Part shown: piece after piece, positions 24,147 to 36,383 of the stretch
Position numbering within the stretch: the first letter of the stretch is position 1
How the letters are laid out: every line of letters starts with the position of its first letter
Source: Neckera pumila
Lineage: Eukaryota; Streptophyta; Bryopsida; Hypnales; Neckeraceae
Direction of reading: 5' to 3'
DNA: 64,000 nucleotides
NCBI GenBank assembly: GCA_963969595.1
Contig: OZ018410.1
Span: 25,114,913-25,178,912 of the forward strand
Program-made: the position numbers and the translations under genes
The notes under the pieces: generated by a model
Told to the model about the DNA's origin: nothing
Seen by the model: only the letters and a program-made list of their open reading frames with translations
The model's database searches: none

Positions 24147-25062
24147 TTAACCCCAATAAGACCAACATGTGTTTTTTGGTTACGAAGAAATTTTTGGCAA
24201 GTACGTGTGATTGGATATTTCCATATTTTTTACCCAAATATAAATAGAAGGTGGGAATGAGGAATATCTTTCATATGCACTAGTTTTCATGACATTTGGA
24301 AATATGAATCAAAAGTTATGGCCTAATGTGTTATTTTTTTTGGTAACTGGGTAGTCTAGGCATATTAGAAAAAATTGCTTTTTTCAAAAACTAGAATTTG
24401 AAATTGGTTTTCTACAATTATTTATACATGGAAAGCTTTGATCATTCCATTTTGATCAATGAGTCAAAAGTTACAGGGACTTTTTGTTTGTGGGCAGTTA
24501 TGGATTCTCTACTCTAAAATAAACTTTGAAGTCTTTTATCTTATTCAATTTTCAATAGTTTTTTGAAAAAAAAATAATCATAATAATTCTGCTTACTACA
24601 ACATTGCAATGGCATTTTTCAATTCCATAATTAAATTCTTAACAATTTAGTATTTTGAATCATTCTCTACTACTGTTTACTTACTATTTTTTTTGTTATG
24701 TTGTAGAATTTCAAATGATGTGAAAATTTTCAAGCATGTGGCCAACTTGTCTAGGAAAAAGAATTCAAAGAAGCACCACCATTTTGAACATTTTTCCATA
24801 GAAAAATGAGCTTGTGAAGTGCATCTGCCCTGTTTTCTGCAGGGCTTAAAAATGATTTCAATGAATTTGAATGCTTATATCTTGCAATCCACGTAGTGAA
24901 AATCTCTGAAATTTTGAACACATGTTTTCAAGTTAGCATACTACAAGATCCTAGGGTTACATGTGTCAAAAAATGTTTTTACAAAAATTTGGTACTTGTT
25001 CTAAAATTGGCAATTTTTGAGCATTTTTGGTGAAAATATAATCTTAGAACTTTAGGGGTTAA
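24147..25062. mobile_element. TTAA-bounded MITE, copy B, inverted (916 bp)
   Basis: Left end TTAACCCCAATAAG, right end CTTTAGGGGTTAA, both with intact TTAA. Its interior is the reverse complement of the copies at 47188 and 56395, for example GGTGAAAATA near 25030 against TATTTTCACC-type words just inside their left ends. It holds the full-length middle missing from copy A. Non-coding. Confidence 0.75.
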
Positions 25063-26037
25063 CACATATGACGTATATAAGATTTATGTAATGTGGTTAA
25101 ACAAGGTGCATGACATTTAGAGTGAGATTTTGAAGATTTATGACTAGTTTTGAAGTGACAATTTAATTTGAAGTCATAATTGTTTTGGCATTGATTTTGG
25201 CACCTTTTTCACTTGTGCTTTCATTCATGATGCGTCTAATCATGAACTTAGTTGCTTCAGGTCCACTGTCTATATGTGCTTCTTTTCATCCACAATCCAT
25301 TAGGTATGTAATAATTTGAATTTTTTCTCTTCATCTAACATGCATTAGTCCATTACAATTTGAAGTCTCCCTATATGGCTAGATCCTCTTTTTTTGCGCT
25401 ATTATGCGTGTATGTACTCAAATTTTGTTCATTTAACCTTTAAAGGCCCAAGGTCTTTTATCTACCAAAAAACACCCAAAACTGCCATATTTTTAGCAAA
25501 GAGTGAAAAAAAATTAAAAATGTTTTTTTTTCACATCTAACTGTAGGATCTTACACCTAACTAGTATGAGAATGTGTGGAAGAAATTCAAGAATTTTTGA
25601 CCGCACAGGTTGCAAAATATCTAACATTATAGGAGACAATGTTATTTCAAAACATTCAAGAACAATAATTAAAATTACGTAAGTTAGATAAATTTATAAC
25701 CTTACAAATTCATTAACTTACAACTAAATGTCGAGCTACTTCTTGCCGGATTGGTAATGACATCTGTAATCTAAGTTTTGCTTCTTCTACAAACACCTAG
25801 ACAACTAGTATAGGATTCAAAATCTAGGAAATAGTCAAATAGTCTAACGTCTTGTGACTGGGGTCACTTGTTTTCAAGATTGGAATGAGATTTACTATAA
25901 CATTTCACAAAACACCAGGGAAACATATAATCACTCTTATACCCAATTGTATAATTTGATTGCCAGTCCTTTAAATAATGCTATGGACGCATGAAAATGC
26001 CGTCTCGGTCCTGTCTAGTCTTCTATGGGCGTTTAGT
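25063..26037. other. AT-rich spacer with a truncated TTAA-MITE fragment
   Basis: 25433-25640 resembles the left end of the TTAA family (TTTAACCTTTAAAGG, then ACCCAAAACTGCCAT and TGTAGGATCTT) but is diverged and has no right end. No gene seen in the rest. Confidence 0.5.
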
Positions 26038-26095
26038 CAATTTGTTCAAGAATGCTCAACAATTTGTCATGCATAATCTAGAACTTAGTGCAATA

Positions 26096-26158
<63 letters not shown>

Positions 26159-28342
26159 TATATAGATCATCAAGCATACATAGATTCCTTAATTACTGGT
26201 TAATTTCTTTTACCCAAGCAATTTGGCCAATGAGTACTTATTTAGCCTAATCACTAAATTATCATGAGTAACAAATCAGTCCTAGTCTAGTTAGCAATTT
26301 TTCTCTAACTAAATGCAAGGGGAATGATTGCAAATGCATTCTCGTTCGTTTCCTTTCTACAAATTCAAACAATTTGTCAAGGACCAAATTATATTTCAAA
26401 CAAGATTCCACTATAACTACCTGATTACTCAATCTCTTAATCCATAGACTTATACTACCAGTCTCTCAAATTCTATAACAATTTGTCTTAACTCCCTGGT
26501 TTCTGATATCCAACAATATAACCAATTACTATTGTACTAGTAGAACATATTCACACATGGAAAGACAAATTGTCAGTGAACTAACCAATTACTAGTTCAT
26601 TAACTTAGTCCAACAATCCAAAGCAATTTGCCAGTCTCTCACTGTGTTGCATCATTGCAACTACTCTCACATTTCTGTAAACCAACTGTACTAATATCTC
26701 GATTTGACAATTTGTTTATACTTTATTTTAAGTTGTTAATTTAATTTTCAAAACAATCTAAAGACAACAATTTCCGTATAGCAAACACACACATCCAACA
26801 TTTTATACTCCTCAGTCTTCCAGCAAATTGACAATTCGTTGATAACCTGCAACTTGTTCTCCAATTCACAGGTAAGTCTAATTGATCATAACTAACATGA
26901 CTCGAGACATGACTAGTTGTTTGAATCAATTACCATTGATAAAATTAATTGTTTTTAATATGATAAATCTCTTTGCCTGAAAATTTGACTACTTCTGTTA
27001 TCCTTATTTCATCACTTTGATTATTTACGCAATTATGCTCAGACAATTTGTCTCTCTTAACATACTGACAATTTGCATTACAAAGACGGACAAATAATAT
27101 CCTACAAACTGTCTTTCTCATAATATGAATTCACAACATCTAATTGTTACGCTCAACATTGATTAAGTCCAATTGCAGCTAATCACAAGTCTCTTACCAC
27201 ATTATAGCTCAAATCTGGGACTGCACAATTCATCCGGCAAATTGTAGAGGAAGTTCTTACCAACTTCAAGTTGTTCACCACCTGCCTGGAGATTTGACAA
27301 CTTCATGTCAATTTGCTTGATCTGCTTTCTTTGCAGCAGCCGCTCAGTCTTCTGGAGTAGCCATTCGCTCCATCTTCAGCAATTTGAGGATGGAAATCCA
27401 CTCGCAAACAAATTGTAATTCTTTCACACTCAATGACAAATTTAATTAACTAATCCACCGTGGCAAACTACTCTCGGTTGTCAAATTGTCTCACAACGCT
27501 CATCACGAGCAAACATTCACACAAGCATACAAGTCCATTTCACAATAACTAATAGACTTAATTCAACAACTACAAATTGCAATCAAACACACTCACAAAC
27601 AATTTGCTTAATACAGTTCCGTCAGACTTTGTTTCCAGACCACACTCCGGTCACACATGATTCAACAATCGTCAATTTGTTACTCCCCGTGTCAAAATAT
27701 AACCACTTCTTGGTTCATACAAATTTCTAACACTTCAATTTGTTTGATCCAGTCAATTTGCTGGATACTTAAACAATTAGTCAGTGAAATACAGTAACTT
27801 AACTAAGTAAAAAGCAATGCTAACTTTTCAATCACGACCAACAATGCTAGCAATCAATTTGCCACAATCAATTTGTTATGCATGCAAGTTAGAGAAAACA
27901 GTCACTAGATTCTCAGTCAATTTGTTTCTTCCCAAACAATTCAGAGGATCCAAGCACTGGATCTTGATTGTTAAAATTTACAGACTTAAATTAATCCAAT
28001 CATTGGATTTGCAATCATACACATACACAAGAACGCACAAGAATTACAATGACAATTTGTATATATTCAAAAGCTTAGAAAATAGGTGAGTATTAAAACA
28101 CAACAACTTGACCCCCTAGAGTTTGAAACTGGGAGAGAAAAAAAATAAAAGTCTGAGAGATTATAAGCCTTGGTCCCAAGAGCAATAGGAACCTAAACGG
28201 TACCAAGACAATTTGCCCCTTTCACAATCTTGACCGTTTGCCTCCTTTGCAATCTACTCACAACGTCAAATTGCCTCCTATACATCTTCAATGTGAACTT
28301 AACCTGTCAATTTACTTCTATTTACACTACAACTTCAAATTG
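26038..28342. repeat. cluster of 28 CAATTTG / CAAATTG motifs
   Basis: I count 28 exact heptamers in both orientations, often as GACAATTTGTC, GTCAATTTGCT or AGCAATTTGCC. Starts include 26038, 26060, 26219, 26370, 26479, 26566, 26624, 26708, 27044, 27069, 27309, 27736, 27754, 27855, 27869, 28053, 28209 and 28336. Spacing runs from 14 to 220 bp with no period, so it is not a tandem satellite. The block is C-rich and G-poor on the plus strand and has no convincing ORF. Function unknown; dispersed short words of this kind are known from subterminal regions of DNA transposons. Confidence 0.8.
26099..26157. repeat. (AT)29 microsatellite
   Basis: Uninterrupted AT dinucleotide run inside the CAATTTG block. 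Confidence 0.95.
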
Positions 28343-30556
28343 ATTAAAAAATGAAAATTTAGTAAACTCACAACATTCCACTGAAGGTTCTAGAATTTTG
28401 AAATGTTTATTATTAAAGCCCTTAATTTGTAAATTTAAAAAAATAAATTTACATAATAAATTTTTCAATATGGAGTAAAAATATAATCTATGAAAAGTAA
28501 TTTTTTTAATTTATACTTGAAGTTTTTGTGGATTTCTTGTTGCCCAACAAGTTGATATTTGTGCTTAACATAGCATAATTTATGTTCCCATGAATTGTTT
28601 GAAGTAAAGATTAGTTTAATAGAAAAATTTGTTTTTTTCTATCTTAACAAAAAGTTTCAAAAACCTGCGCACAGCATTGAGATCATAGAAAATCTGATTG
28701 ATCTTTTATTTGTTCCCAAAGGGGACAATGGGACTTCAAGGATTATAATTATTTTTTAAGAAAATAAAAATTTATAAATTATAAATTTTTGGTTATTATT
28801 TTTTAAACTAAATATATTATTTTTTAATTTAGTTTGTTATATTTAAATTATATTTTAAATTTATGAATTTATATAAATTGAATTTGTACATACGGCACAA
28901 CATTCCAAATTGTAGGATCTAATCTGACAATGGGATAAACTTCAAACATCTTCATGCATCCTAGATGAAGAAATGGAATTCAAAAAGCAGAAAAAACTAA
29001 TGCATGACTATTTGAACAGAAAATCTTAGAATTCAAAAAATGTGATAGGAATAAAATGAGGCCTTGGGTGCTTAGAATTGACAAAAGAATCCTATATATG
29101 TCTAGGTATAAACCAACTTTGAAGTTTGGTCATCATTAGAGATATTACCATTGTCTAAATCTTACATAAGTCTTGCTATTTATCCCACAAAGTCACTATT
29201 GGATATAAGACAAATTTGGATGTATTATGAAACATTGAATATAGATTCTTCAATTTTTTTGAAATTTCTACCAAGAAAATATGTCTGGTACGGTGTTTAG
29301 AAAATATGCAACTGAAGAAAACTCCAAATAAATCTTTATGCCAATCTTCACTAAAATAATTTAAAAACATTTCATTTTAGAAATTTGCCAAATATTATTT
29401 CTTATTTCAAAAAGATTGCAACTAATGGCTCGTGTCTTAATTAGTTTTCTTGACAAGTTTTCTATCCAATTTGTGGCATTTTAGATCTTCAAACTGTTGA
29501 TAGATCGATAATAAAAAATTGGTTTGTAAACCATTGGTGGACAATTTTCAAGAGATTTTCAAATCACTACTTGGCACAATCTTTGTGCTTCGTGGATTGC
29601 CTTTATAACTGTAGGTTCCAAGATCCTCTAATCTAATAACATTCATCCAATTTTCAAGTGAAGGATTACAACAACCAAGTGCTCCTCATCAAGCATTCTT
29701 GAAAATAACGAACCCTTTCATCAAGGTACGCTCTAAAAAATGAACAACAAGTTTTGCATTTTAAGAAAGGACTATGAACCAAAATGCAAGTGGTTCATAA
29801 TTTTTGGATGCATTGTGAATTTATTTAGTTACATCTTTTCAAAAATACAAGGTGTAAGGTGCTAAAAGTGCCATGTAGATGATGCCAAAATCCATTTGAT
29901 GCATATGAAGAAATGATACTAGAAGTATCAAAACATGTCATAGAGAAGAAATTGAAACAATAGACAATATACCCAAAATCGACCACTTGCAAGGTTGCCA
30001 CCTCCACAGTATTATAAATAGAATTGCATACTACTCAAAATGGTCCCCAGCTCCACCTGACACTTGCCCTTGTAATGTGCACCATTGTGGGTATCCTCCT
30101 TATTCATTTGCCTTAAAAAATAGGGGTCGATTTTGAGAAGTGGTTCATTTCAGGCGTAGTCACCTTAACTAAGGTTGAAACACCTAAAAGCATTTTTGTT
30201 TTCATTCTTGGACCCTAGACTACCACTAAATGCGTCCCTAGATTTCCATTAATGTGTATTAAATGCTTAACTTTGATTTACTAATGCATTTGAAGGACAA
30301 ATACTTAACTCTGACTTGCTAGCTAATTTTTGCACATTTCAATTTAGGGTCCACCTATGTAATAGTTTTAGTGGTCTAGGAAGCCGCCGCTTTGAAAAAT
30401 CATAGAAATTATGTATCACATCCAAAAAAATTTATGTTGTTTTTGAATATTCATGCTTTTCAATTGCTAATATTACAAAAATATTATTTTTAGAACAAAG
30501 TGCTTCCAATTATATTGAATTGTTTATATTAACGATTATGGGGGGTTCCACCTTGT
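28343..30556. other. AT-rich intergenic region, no gene seen
   Basis: CACAACATTCCA occurs at 28371 and again at 28896; the copies are too short to call LTR ends. No protein-like frame. Confidence 0.55.
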
Positions 30557-30832
30557 AAGGTAACTACACCTAAAATTGCACGCTTTCTAAAATTGCACAG
30601 TCGATATTCTTGCCTAAAATGTACTCTCACTATTCATATGACTTTATGATCACTTTTGGATACACCTATTTTCAGCACTTGTAGTTCTGTGTCCAAAAAA
30701 TGTATTCAAAGAGAATCTAGAATCCCCTTTCGACTACCAATGGGACCCCACAATTTTTTTTCAATATATTAATGAAAACCATGCTAAATTATGCTAAATT
30801 GCTTAATTGTGCGATTTAAGGTTAGTTACCTT
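30557..30832. mobile_element. small TIR element (276 bp)
   Basis: Left AAGGTAACTACACCTAAAAT, right complement AAGGTAACTAACCTTAAATC: an imperfect 25-bp inverted repeat. TTGT lies next to both ends. Non-coding, probably a MITE of a further family. Confidence 0.5.
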
Positions 30833-31179
30833 GTTTGGAGATGGCCACTTTGGAGGTCATAACCTTGAGCAGGGTTTTTTATTTCATTTTTTGTAGGCAG
30901 TGCCAAAAGCGATCTTTACAATAGTAAGGAGACTATTTACATCCATAGAATAGATGAGATCTATAATATAGAGATGAAATTTTAGTTTTTCATCCAAAAG
31001 AATGTACATTTATCCAAAATAGAGCGATATGGTCCTCAGATTTAGTAGCATTTTTCGATTTCATCCACTGTGAGAGCAGGAATATATCACCAAAATATTC
31101 TCTGGAAAAAAAATCATCGCTTTTGATAAAAAATCGCTCATAAAAAAACCCTGCCCCCGAGACAATTTTTTGTGGCCTT

Positions 31180-33157
31180 TCATTTGAAGCTTCTCACTGG
31201 CAGTGAGTGTGCACTTTGTGTAAATGCCCGTCTGCATAGGAAACCACCTGTCAATCCATTATTTTTAATCCAACCCAAGCCCATCCGAACCTCATCCCGA
31301 ACCTCAGAAGAAGCTGCGCAATTACCTTCGCTCGCAACGAAGACTCTCCGCACGGTATCTCGGACCCAAGTCTAAGACCCCCTTAATACCAACAAGCCAC
31401 CCGTAGTCCCGAACCTCATGAAGCCACTCCGAACTAGTCCCGAACCTCATGATGAATCTATTTCCACGGTGCTCCCATAGCCGCACGATGGATCAGAGTC
31501 CATCGACGGCGTTTGTGCGCTGCGTGACACCGGACCATCTTCATTCCCGACCCTGACGAGCAAGGGTTTGTTGTGCGAGGAGGTCGTCGTGCTCCGCACC
31601 GTCTTCGCCATAGCCACGGGATCACCGTCATCGATCGGAAGCTCGGAACGGCCGGAGTCAGGAACCCTAATTTCGCTGCCTGTGAGTCGCCACCTTCACT
31701 TGGAGCTTCTCGCCGCTTCTTATGGTTGGGTACCGGGGTTTTAAAGGTTCTAGATTGCGCACTAGGTTTAATTCCACTCTTTCGAGATTGGGGAGGCTTG
31801 GAGATGGTAGATTCATCGATTCGTGGACACTGTTTAATACCGATTCGTCGGATATAGGATTCTAGGGCCGCGGTGTCCTGGTTCCGATTTTTGACAGGGT
31901 TTTGGGGAACGATCTGCGGAGTTTTGAGGACCATTTTCGGTCTGCCGATCGTTGGATTTGTGTTTTTGTCGTTTGTTTGTGTTTTGCCCTGTATCTACGG
32001 GTTCAGTTTTGTTGTCGTTGTTGTATAGTTGTGTCGCGCGGATTTTTGGGGTATGATTCTGGTTTGCACGAATTGTGTTCTGTGTGTGGTCTTTTACATT
32101 TTGGGCGGTTTGATCGTCGAATTTTAAAATTTTTGTAGTGTAGCCTGTTGAGAGCAGGTTCTAAGATGTGAAATTCAGGGCTTTGATAAGGGCGCAATTT
32201 TTTTTCGTCATCGGATCTGGTGTGTGCCTATGTTGCAATGCAGCAGTTTGAAAATTTGAGGGTCTTAGTCGTTAGGATTCAGGGAAAGAATAATAGGTTT
32301 TTTTTTTTCCTATTTTAGGCTTCTTCACGATTTTCATCAGTTGAAATAGCTGACGCCTTCTCGTGCTATGTCTTTGATCCTATTTGAAAATGAAATTTCG
32401 ATTTGAGGATGGCGTATGCAGACCCTAATTCACAAATTGTCGGTCTCGATTTACGCGTCTCCATAGTTGCGATTGGGTATCAGGTTCGAGGAGGTCTGTC
32501 ATATAGTCCTCGTTTATGTAGGGCTGGTGGATTGGTTGCGGGTTTCATCATAGTGGATTCAGAACATTCGTTTAGGAAAGACTGCTGAAGGATCCTTTTC
32601 AAGTAGAGTATCTTTCATTTTGTTTATACAAATTTAGTTTTTGAGCTTGATGGGATTGAATAAAAGAATCGTGTATGCAGGGTATCTGTTTTCCCGGGAA
32701 GCATGATTGGATTGTTCTTCGTCATGTTTCTGTAATCTCAATTGCGTGACTTTGCTCCTTGATTTGTGGAAACAGGGGAGATGACCCGTTGGTTGGTTCA
32801 ATTTGATCTGGAGATAAAAAGCTTAAGCAAATATCCAACAACTCCTGTGAGTACCCGGCAGTAAATGTGAACGTAGGCTTCACTGTACAGGAACTTGTTG
32901 TGCTGATGGATGACTAGGTTCTTAGAATAGGGAATGCGAAGGTACCACATCATGAATTTTGATTTTCGGAATGTGTGTATGGGTGACTTTTGAATTGTTT
33001 TCTGTCGCTTGGTATAGGCCGTTGTACGCTTTTTATCTTATACATGGTTTCGGTGTACCACAGTTTCAGAAAACGGCGCTTGTGAAGGAGTGGAGTAAAT
33101 TCCGTGACATTTGTGTTGAGTAAAGCGTCTGTTTTGGCTCTCAACCGAGGATCAGTC
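31180..33157 (+). promoter_or_regulatory. promoter and 5' untranslated region of the J-protein gene
   Basis: GC content rises sharply from about 31180. The word TCCCGAACCTCATGA occurs twice, at 31406 and 31437, with a related TCCCGAACCTCA near 31295. A leader intron is likely: CCTGTGAGTCGCC near 31680 is a good donor and TTGGTATAGGCC near 33012 a possible acceptor (inference). Minus-strand frames here, including 158 codons at 31458-31934, are antisense to the leader and look spurious. Confidence 0.45.
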
Positions 33158-34532
33158 ATGGATAGCAATAAGGATGAGGGTTTGCGGTGCATGCGAATCG
33201 CAAAAAACGCGTTGGAGTCGGGTGACAAAGCCCGTGCCTTGAAGTTCCTGAAGATGGCCAAGCGCATATATCCAAATCCTCAAGTGGACGCTTTTCTGCG
33301 GGAGCTAGCAGAAGGAGATGAGCCGACAGTGACGAAAAAATCTGACAGTGAAGCGGATTCTAAGCACCAGGCAGGTTCGCAAGATGGGGAGAGGCGGGCT
33401 AATGGCATGCCTCGAAGCAGATCAAGCAACTATGCGGCTGAGGCGAATGGAAATGAGGAAAAGAGTAGGAATGGAATTCCTCGGAGTAGGTCTACTGCTT
33501 CAGTCTCTGATGCAACACCAGAACAAGTTGAGACTGTTCGTAGGATTCGAAAGACGAAGGATTATTACGAGATATTAGGCTTGTCTAAAACTTGCTCCGA
33601 AGGCGAAATACGCAAGGCTTATCGCAAGCTCTCTTTGAAGGTTCATCCTGACAAGAACAATGCGACAGGGGCTGAGGAGGCATTTAAAGCAGTCTCGAAG
33701 GCTTTCCAGGTTGCTCTACAACTTTGGTCTTCTGCCATTCCACGTGTATCTTAATTTCGGATGCGGCGCTGGACATAATTTTTTCGGTGACCATTTCAAT
33801 GGAGTTTTTAGTTTATTGTGAGCTAGCTGCACTGTGGATACCAAAAAGTCCTTGTGTTGAGGGTGTTGTCTGAGCTTTTTCACTTAGGGCTTTGTCCTCA
33901 TATTCTTTCCATTTGTTTTGCTTTGTTTTTTGAAACAGGTTCTTAGTGATGTTGAGCTTCGAGACAAGTATGACAGAGATGGGCCTGAGGAAGATATTCA
34001 GCAGGTTAGGCACAGACACACTGCGAGGCAGTACGGAGGTTCTAATGTATACTATGAGGATGTGTTCGACGCAAATGACATATTCAACTCATTCTTCTTT
34101 GGCATGCAACAACCAAACGGTAACTTCCGGAGAGCTCATTTCGTAAGGACACAAACCCCTCAATACACACAGCGTGGAGAGGCTCACTCCATTAACCTCC
34201 TTAGCCTGCTACAGCTGCTACCAATTGTCATTCTGTTGATCGTTTCCTTGTTTCCATTCTCTCAGCCAGTCTTCAACTTGATGTCAGTAGCTCCCTATCA
34301 AATTCAAAGGAAGACTGCTGACCGTGAGGTGCCTTATTATGTCAAATCCCATAACTTTGACAAAGAGTACCCCCCAGGAAGTCCTGCCCGACGAAAAGTT
34401 GAAGGGCAGGTGGAGAGTGAATATAGAGACATACTTGTACAGAATTGTCGAATGGAGCTTGGTATGAGAAGGTGGGGTCAATCATCGGAGACTCCTAATT
34501 GTGATAGGCTTGAGAAGTTTCAGAGGTCTTGA
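33158..34532 (+). CDS. ER-membrane J-domain protein, DNAJB12/DNAJB14 type with DUF1977
   Basis: Two exons, 33158-33709 and 33939-34532, joined in phase 0 (CAG|GT donor, AAACAG acceptor), give 381 residues. The start MDSNKDEGLRCMRIAKNALE fits the conserved N-terminus of this family; an ATG 54 bp upstream is in frame but less likely. J domain at about residues 133-197 with HPDKN near 162 and the splice right after SKAFQ. A hydrophobic segment at about 268-290 (LLSLLQLLPIVILLIVSLF) anchors the protein, and the tail with YYVKSHNF is DUF1977. Arabidopsis relatives are At3g57340 and At5g05750. The family is known to recruit Hsp70 at the cytosolic face of the ER for quality control and degradation. 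The gene looks intact. Confidence 0.92.
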
Positions 34533-34630
34533 TATGTACATGTATGCCCCGTCTTCCCCAGCTAAAGAATCATCAGTTATATTTGAGATTATTCTATATG
34601 ACCCACCACAGAGTAAAGAGTACTTCGTGG

Positions 34631-34636
34631 AATAAA
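34631..34636 (+). terminator. likely polyadenylation signal of the J-protein gene
   Basis: AATAAA about 100 bp after the stop codon. Confidence 0.5.
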
Positions 34637-36132
34637 GTCAGTCTCGTGGATCCACTGTTTTCCGTGTACTCATCTTAGCTGTTTTAGTACCTGGCACTCA
34701 TATGTCCAGATTCCTAGAAATCGTGCTTTCAACGTCTTAGAGGAGTGGATATTTTCGCAGCCTATATTAGTCAGACCAAGAGAGGATCTGGTTAAACTAC
34801 ATCAGTTGGGAAGGCCTTGGCTTACACTTATTAACCTTGACCTCGAGGAAACATCATGTACACAAACTCATTGGAAATTGAGGTGTTCGTGAGCAGTGCA
34901 CACAGTTCATGAGTTAGGAAATTTCTTTTTCAATCATCTGACTTGACGGCTCATCCTTTTTCAGCCTTCAGTTATTATTTTTAGGCGTCAAGCGTCTTTC
35001 CAGTAGTTCTGTCTGTTTGGATTCAAGCTTCTCTTCTGGATATCTGTCTGCTGCGATTGACATATAAGCGAAGGCCAGTTTGGACAATCATTCGTGTAAT
35101 TGATATTCTTTTGTTTCGGCAAACATTCTTAAGCCAATGCTTAAGATTCTTAACGTTACTACGTTTCAGTCTTGTAGTGTGGAGTGAGTTGCTGAAGAGC
35201 AAGGTGCTTGTAGAAATCTATTACTGTAGTAAATTGGTTCAGAAGGGTCTTCTGAATTTCTACTAGAAACTTCTAGTTCTTTTTTGGCAAGATGTCTCAT
35301 TTCTTTTATTGTGTTTATGTGGGTTTTGGTTATATGTATGTGGCCACAAGTGAGTTGAGTTTTCTACTTGCTGCTGTTTAGTTTGAAGTAGGATAAGGTA
35401 ATGAGTGTATATCAATCCTCAAGTCACCATGATTATGCTTTATGGTCTAATCCTCTCTTAGTAGGATATCTCAATTTTCTAATATGTTCCCTAAAGTGTG
35501 TCATAATAAATCTAGAGAAAAGGTAGATGTTTGTTGTTTATTGTTCAAAGAGACAACATGGATATTAGGATAGGTTTCTAGGAAATCTTCCTATTCCACT
35601 TTGAAGATTTTTTACATACAATAATCAATTCTTTTTGTGCACTTCAATGAAGTTGAATAATAATTTGTTTATTAGAGATTAAAAATTCAGACCAATTTAA
35701 TCAAAAGTTATTGATGCCAAGCAATTTCATATTTTGGTTCTGGGTCATCCTATCTAATATGGTTTTAAAAGTGTCCTAATTTAAAGTGTAGAAAGATTTT
35801 TAATTATTGAATAGGATCTACACAATTGAAACTCAAGTCAATTGGATTAGGGTATTGTTGGGTTGGGTTTCAATCTTATTGCCAAAGCAAAGTTTGGTAT
35901 TGGAATCCAAATAAATGAGTGGATCTAAGTAGATTGATTATTAAGTTCAACTATTTGTATAGGGAGGGTGACTTGTTCCTATAGACTTCTATGTTCATTT
36001 TGATGATGGAAGCTTTACTAGTTGTAGGTCAACTTCTATTCTATGCAACTCTTCCATGTTTCTATTCAATGACATAATTATAAGGACTAGCAAAGTAAAC
36101 ACCAATGTTTAGAGAGTTTTTGAAGTTGAATA
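34637..36132. other. intergenic region, no gene seen
   Basis: Moderate complexity to about 35280, possibly a longer 3' untranslated region, then AT-rich. No protein-like frame. Confidence 0.5.
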
Positions 36133-36383
36133 CTACCTCTGTTCCACTAAAAAGCTCTTGATTTTACCTCTTGATTTTTTAGTAGTTTTGAGTACGTATA
36201 TTGGAAGCTTGTTTGGGTCCATTTTTTATTTTTGTTGCATTGAACAGATACAATGATCTTCATGGATTGTGGTGATATAAAATTTAGACCATTCTGGATT
36301 ATACATTTTACAACATGGTCAATGAAATTGGTATAAGAAAAACATGAGATAAAATAAAGAGCTTTTTAGTGGGACAGAGGTAG
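36133..36383. mobile_element. Stowaway-like MITE (251 bp)
   Basis: Left CTACCTCTGTTCCACTAAAA, right complement CTACCTCTGTCCCACTAAAA, with TA on both sides. The inverted repeat runs on through AAGCTC. Same family as the element at 20851-21421 but much shorter. Confidence 0.85.

Noticed and set aside
28371..28910. CACAACATTCCA at 28371 and 28896 as possible LTR ends
   Set aside because: Twelve bases shared, nothing around them aligns, and no copia-like domain is nearby.
31458..31934. 158-codon minus-strand frame
   Set aside because: Lies antisense to the GC-rich leader of the J-protein gene; no domain, biased composition.
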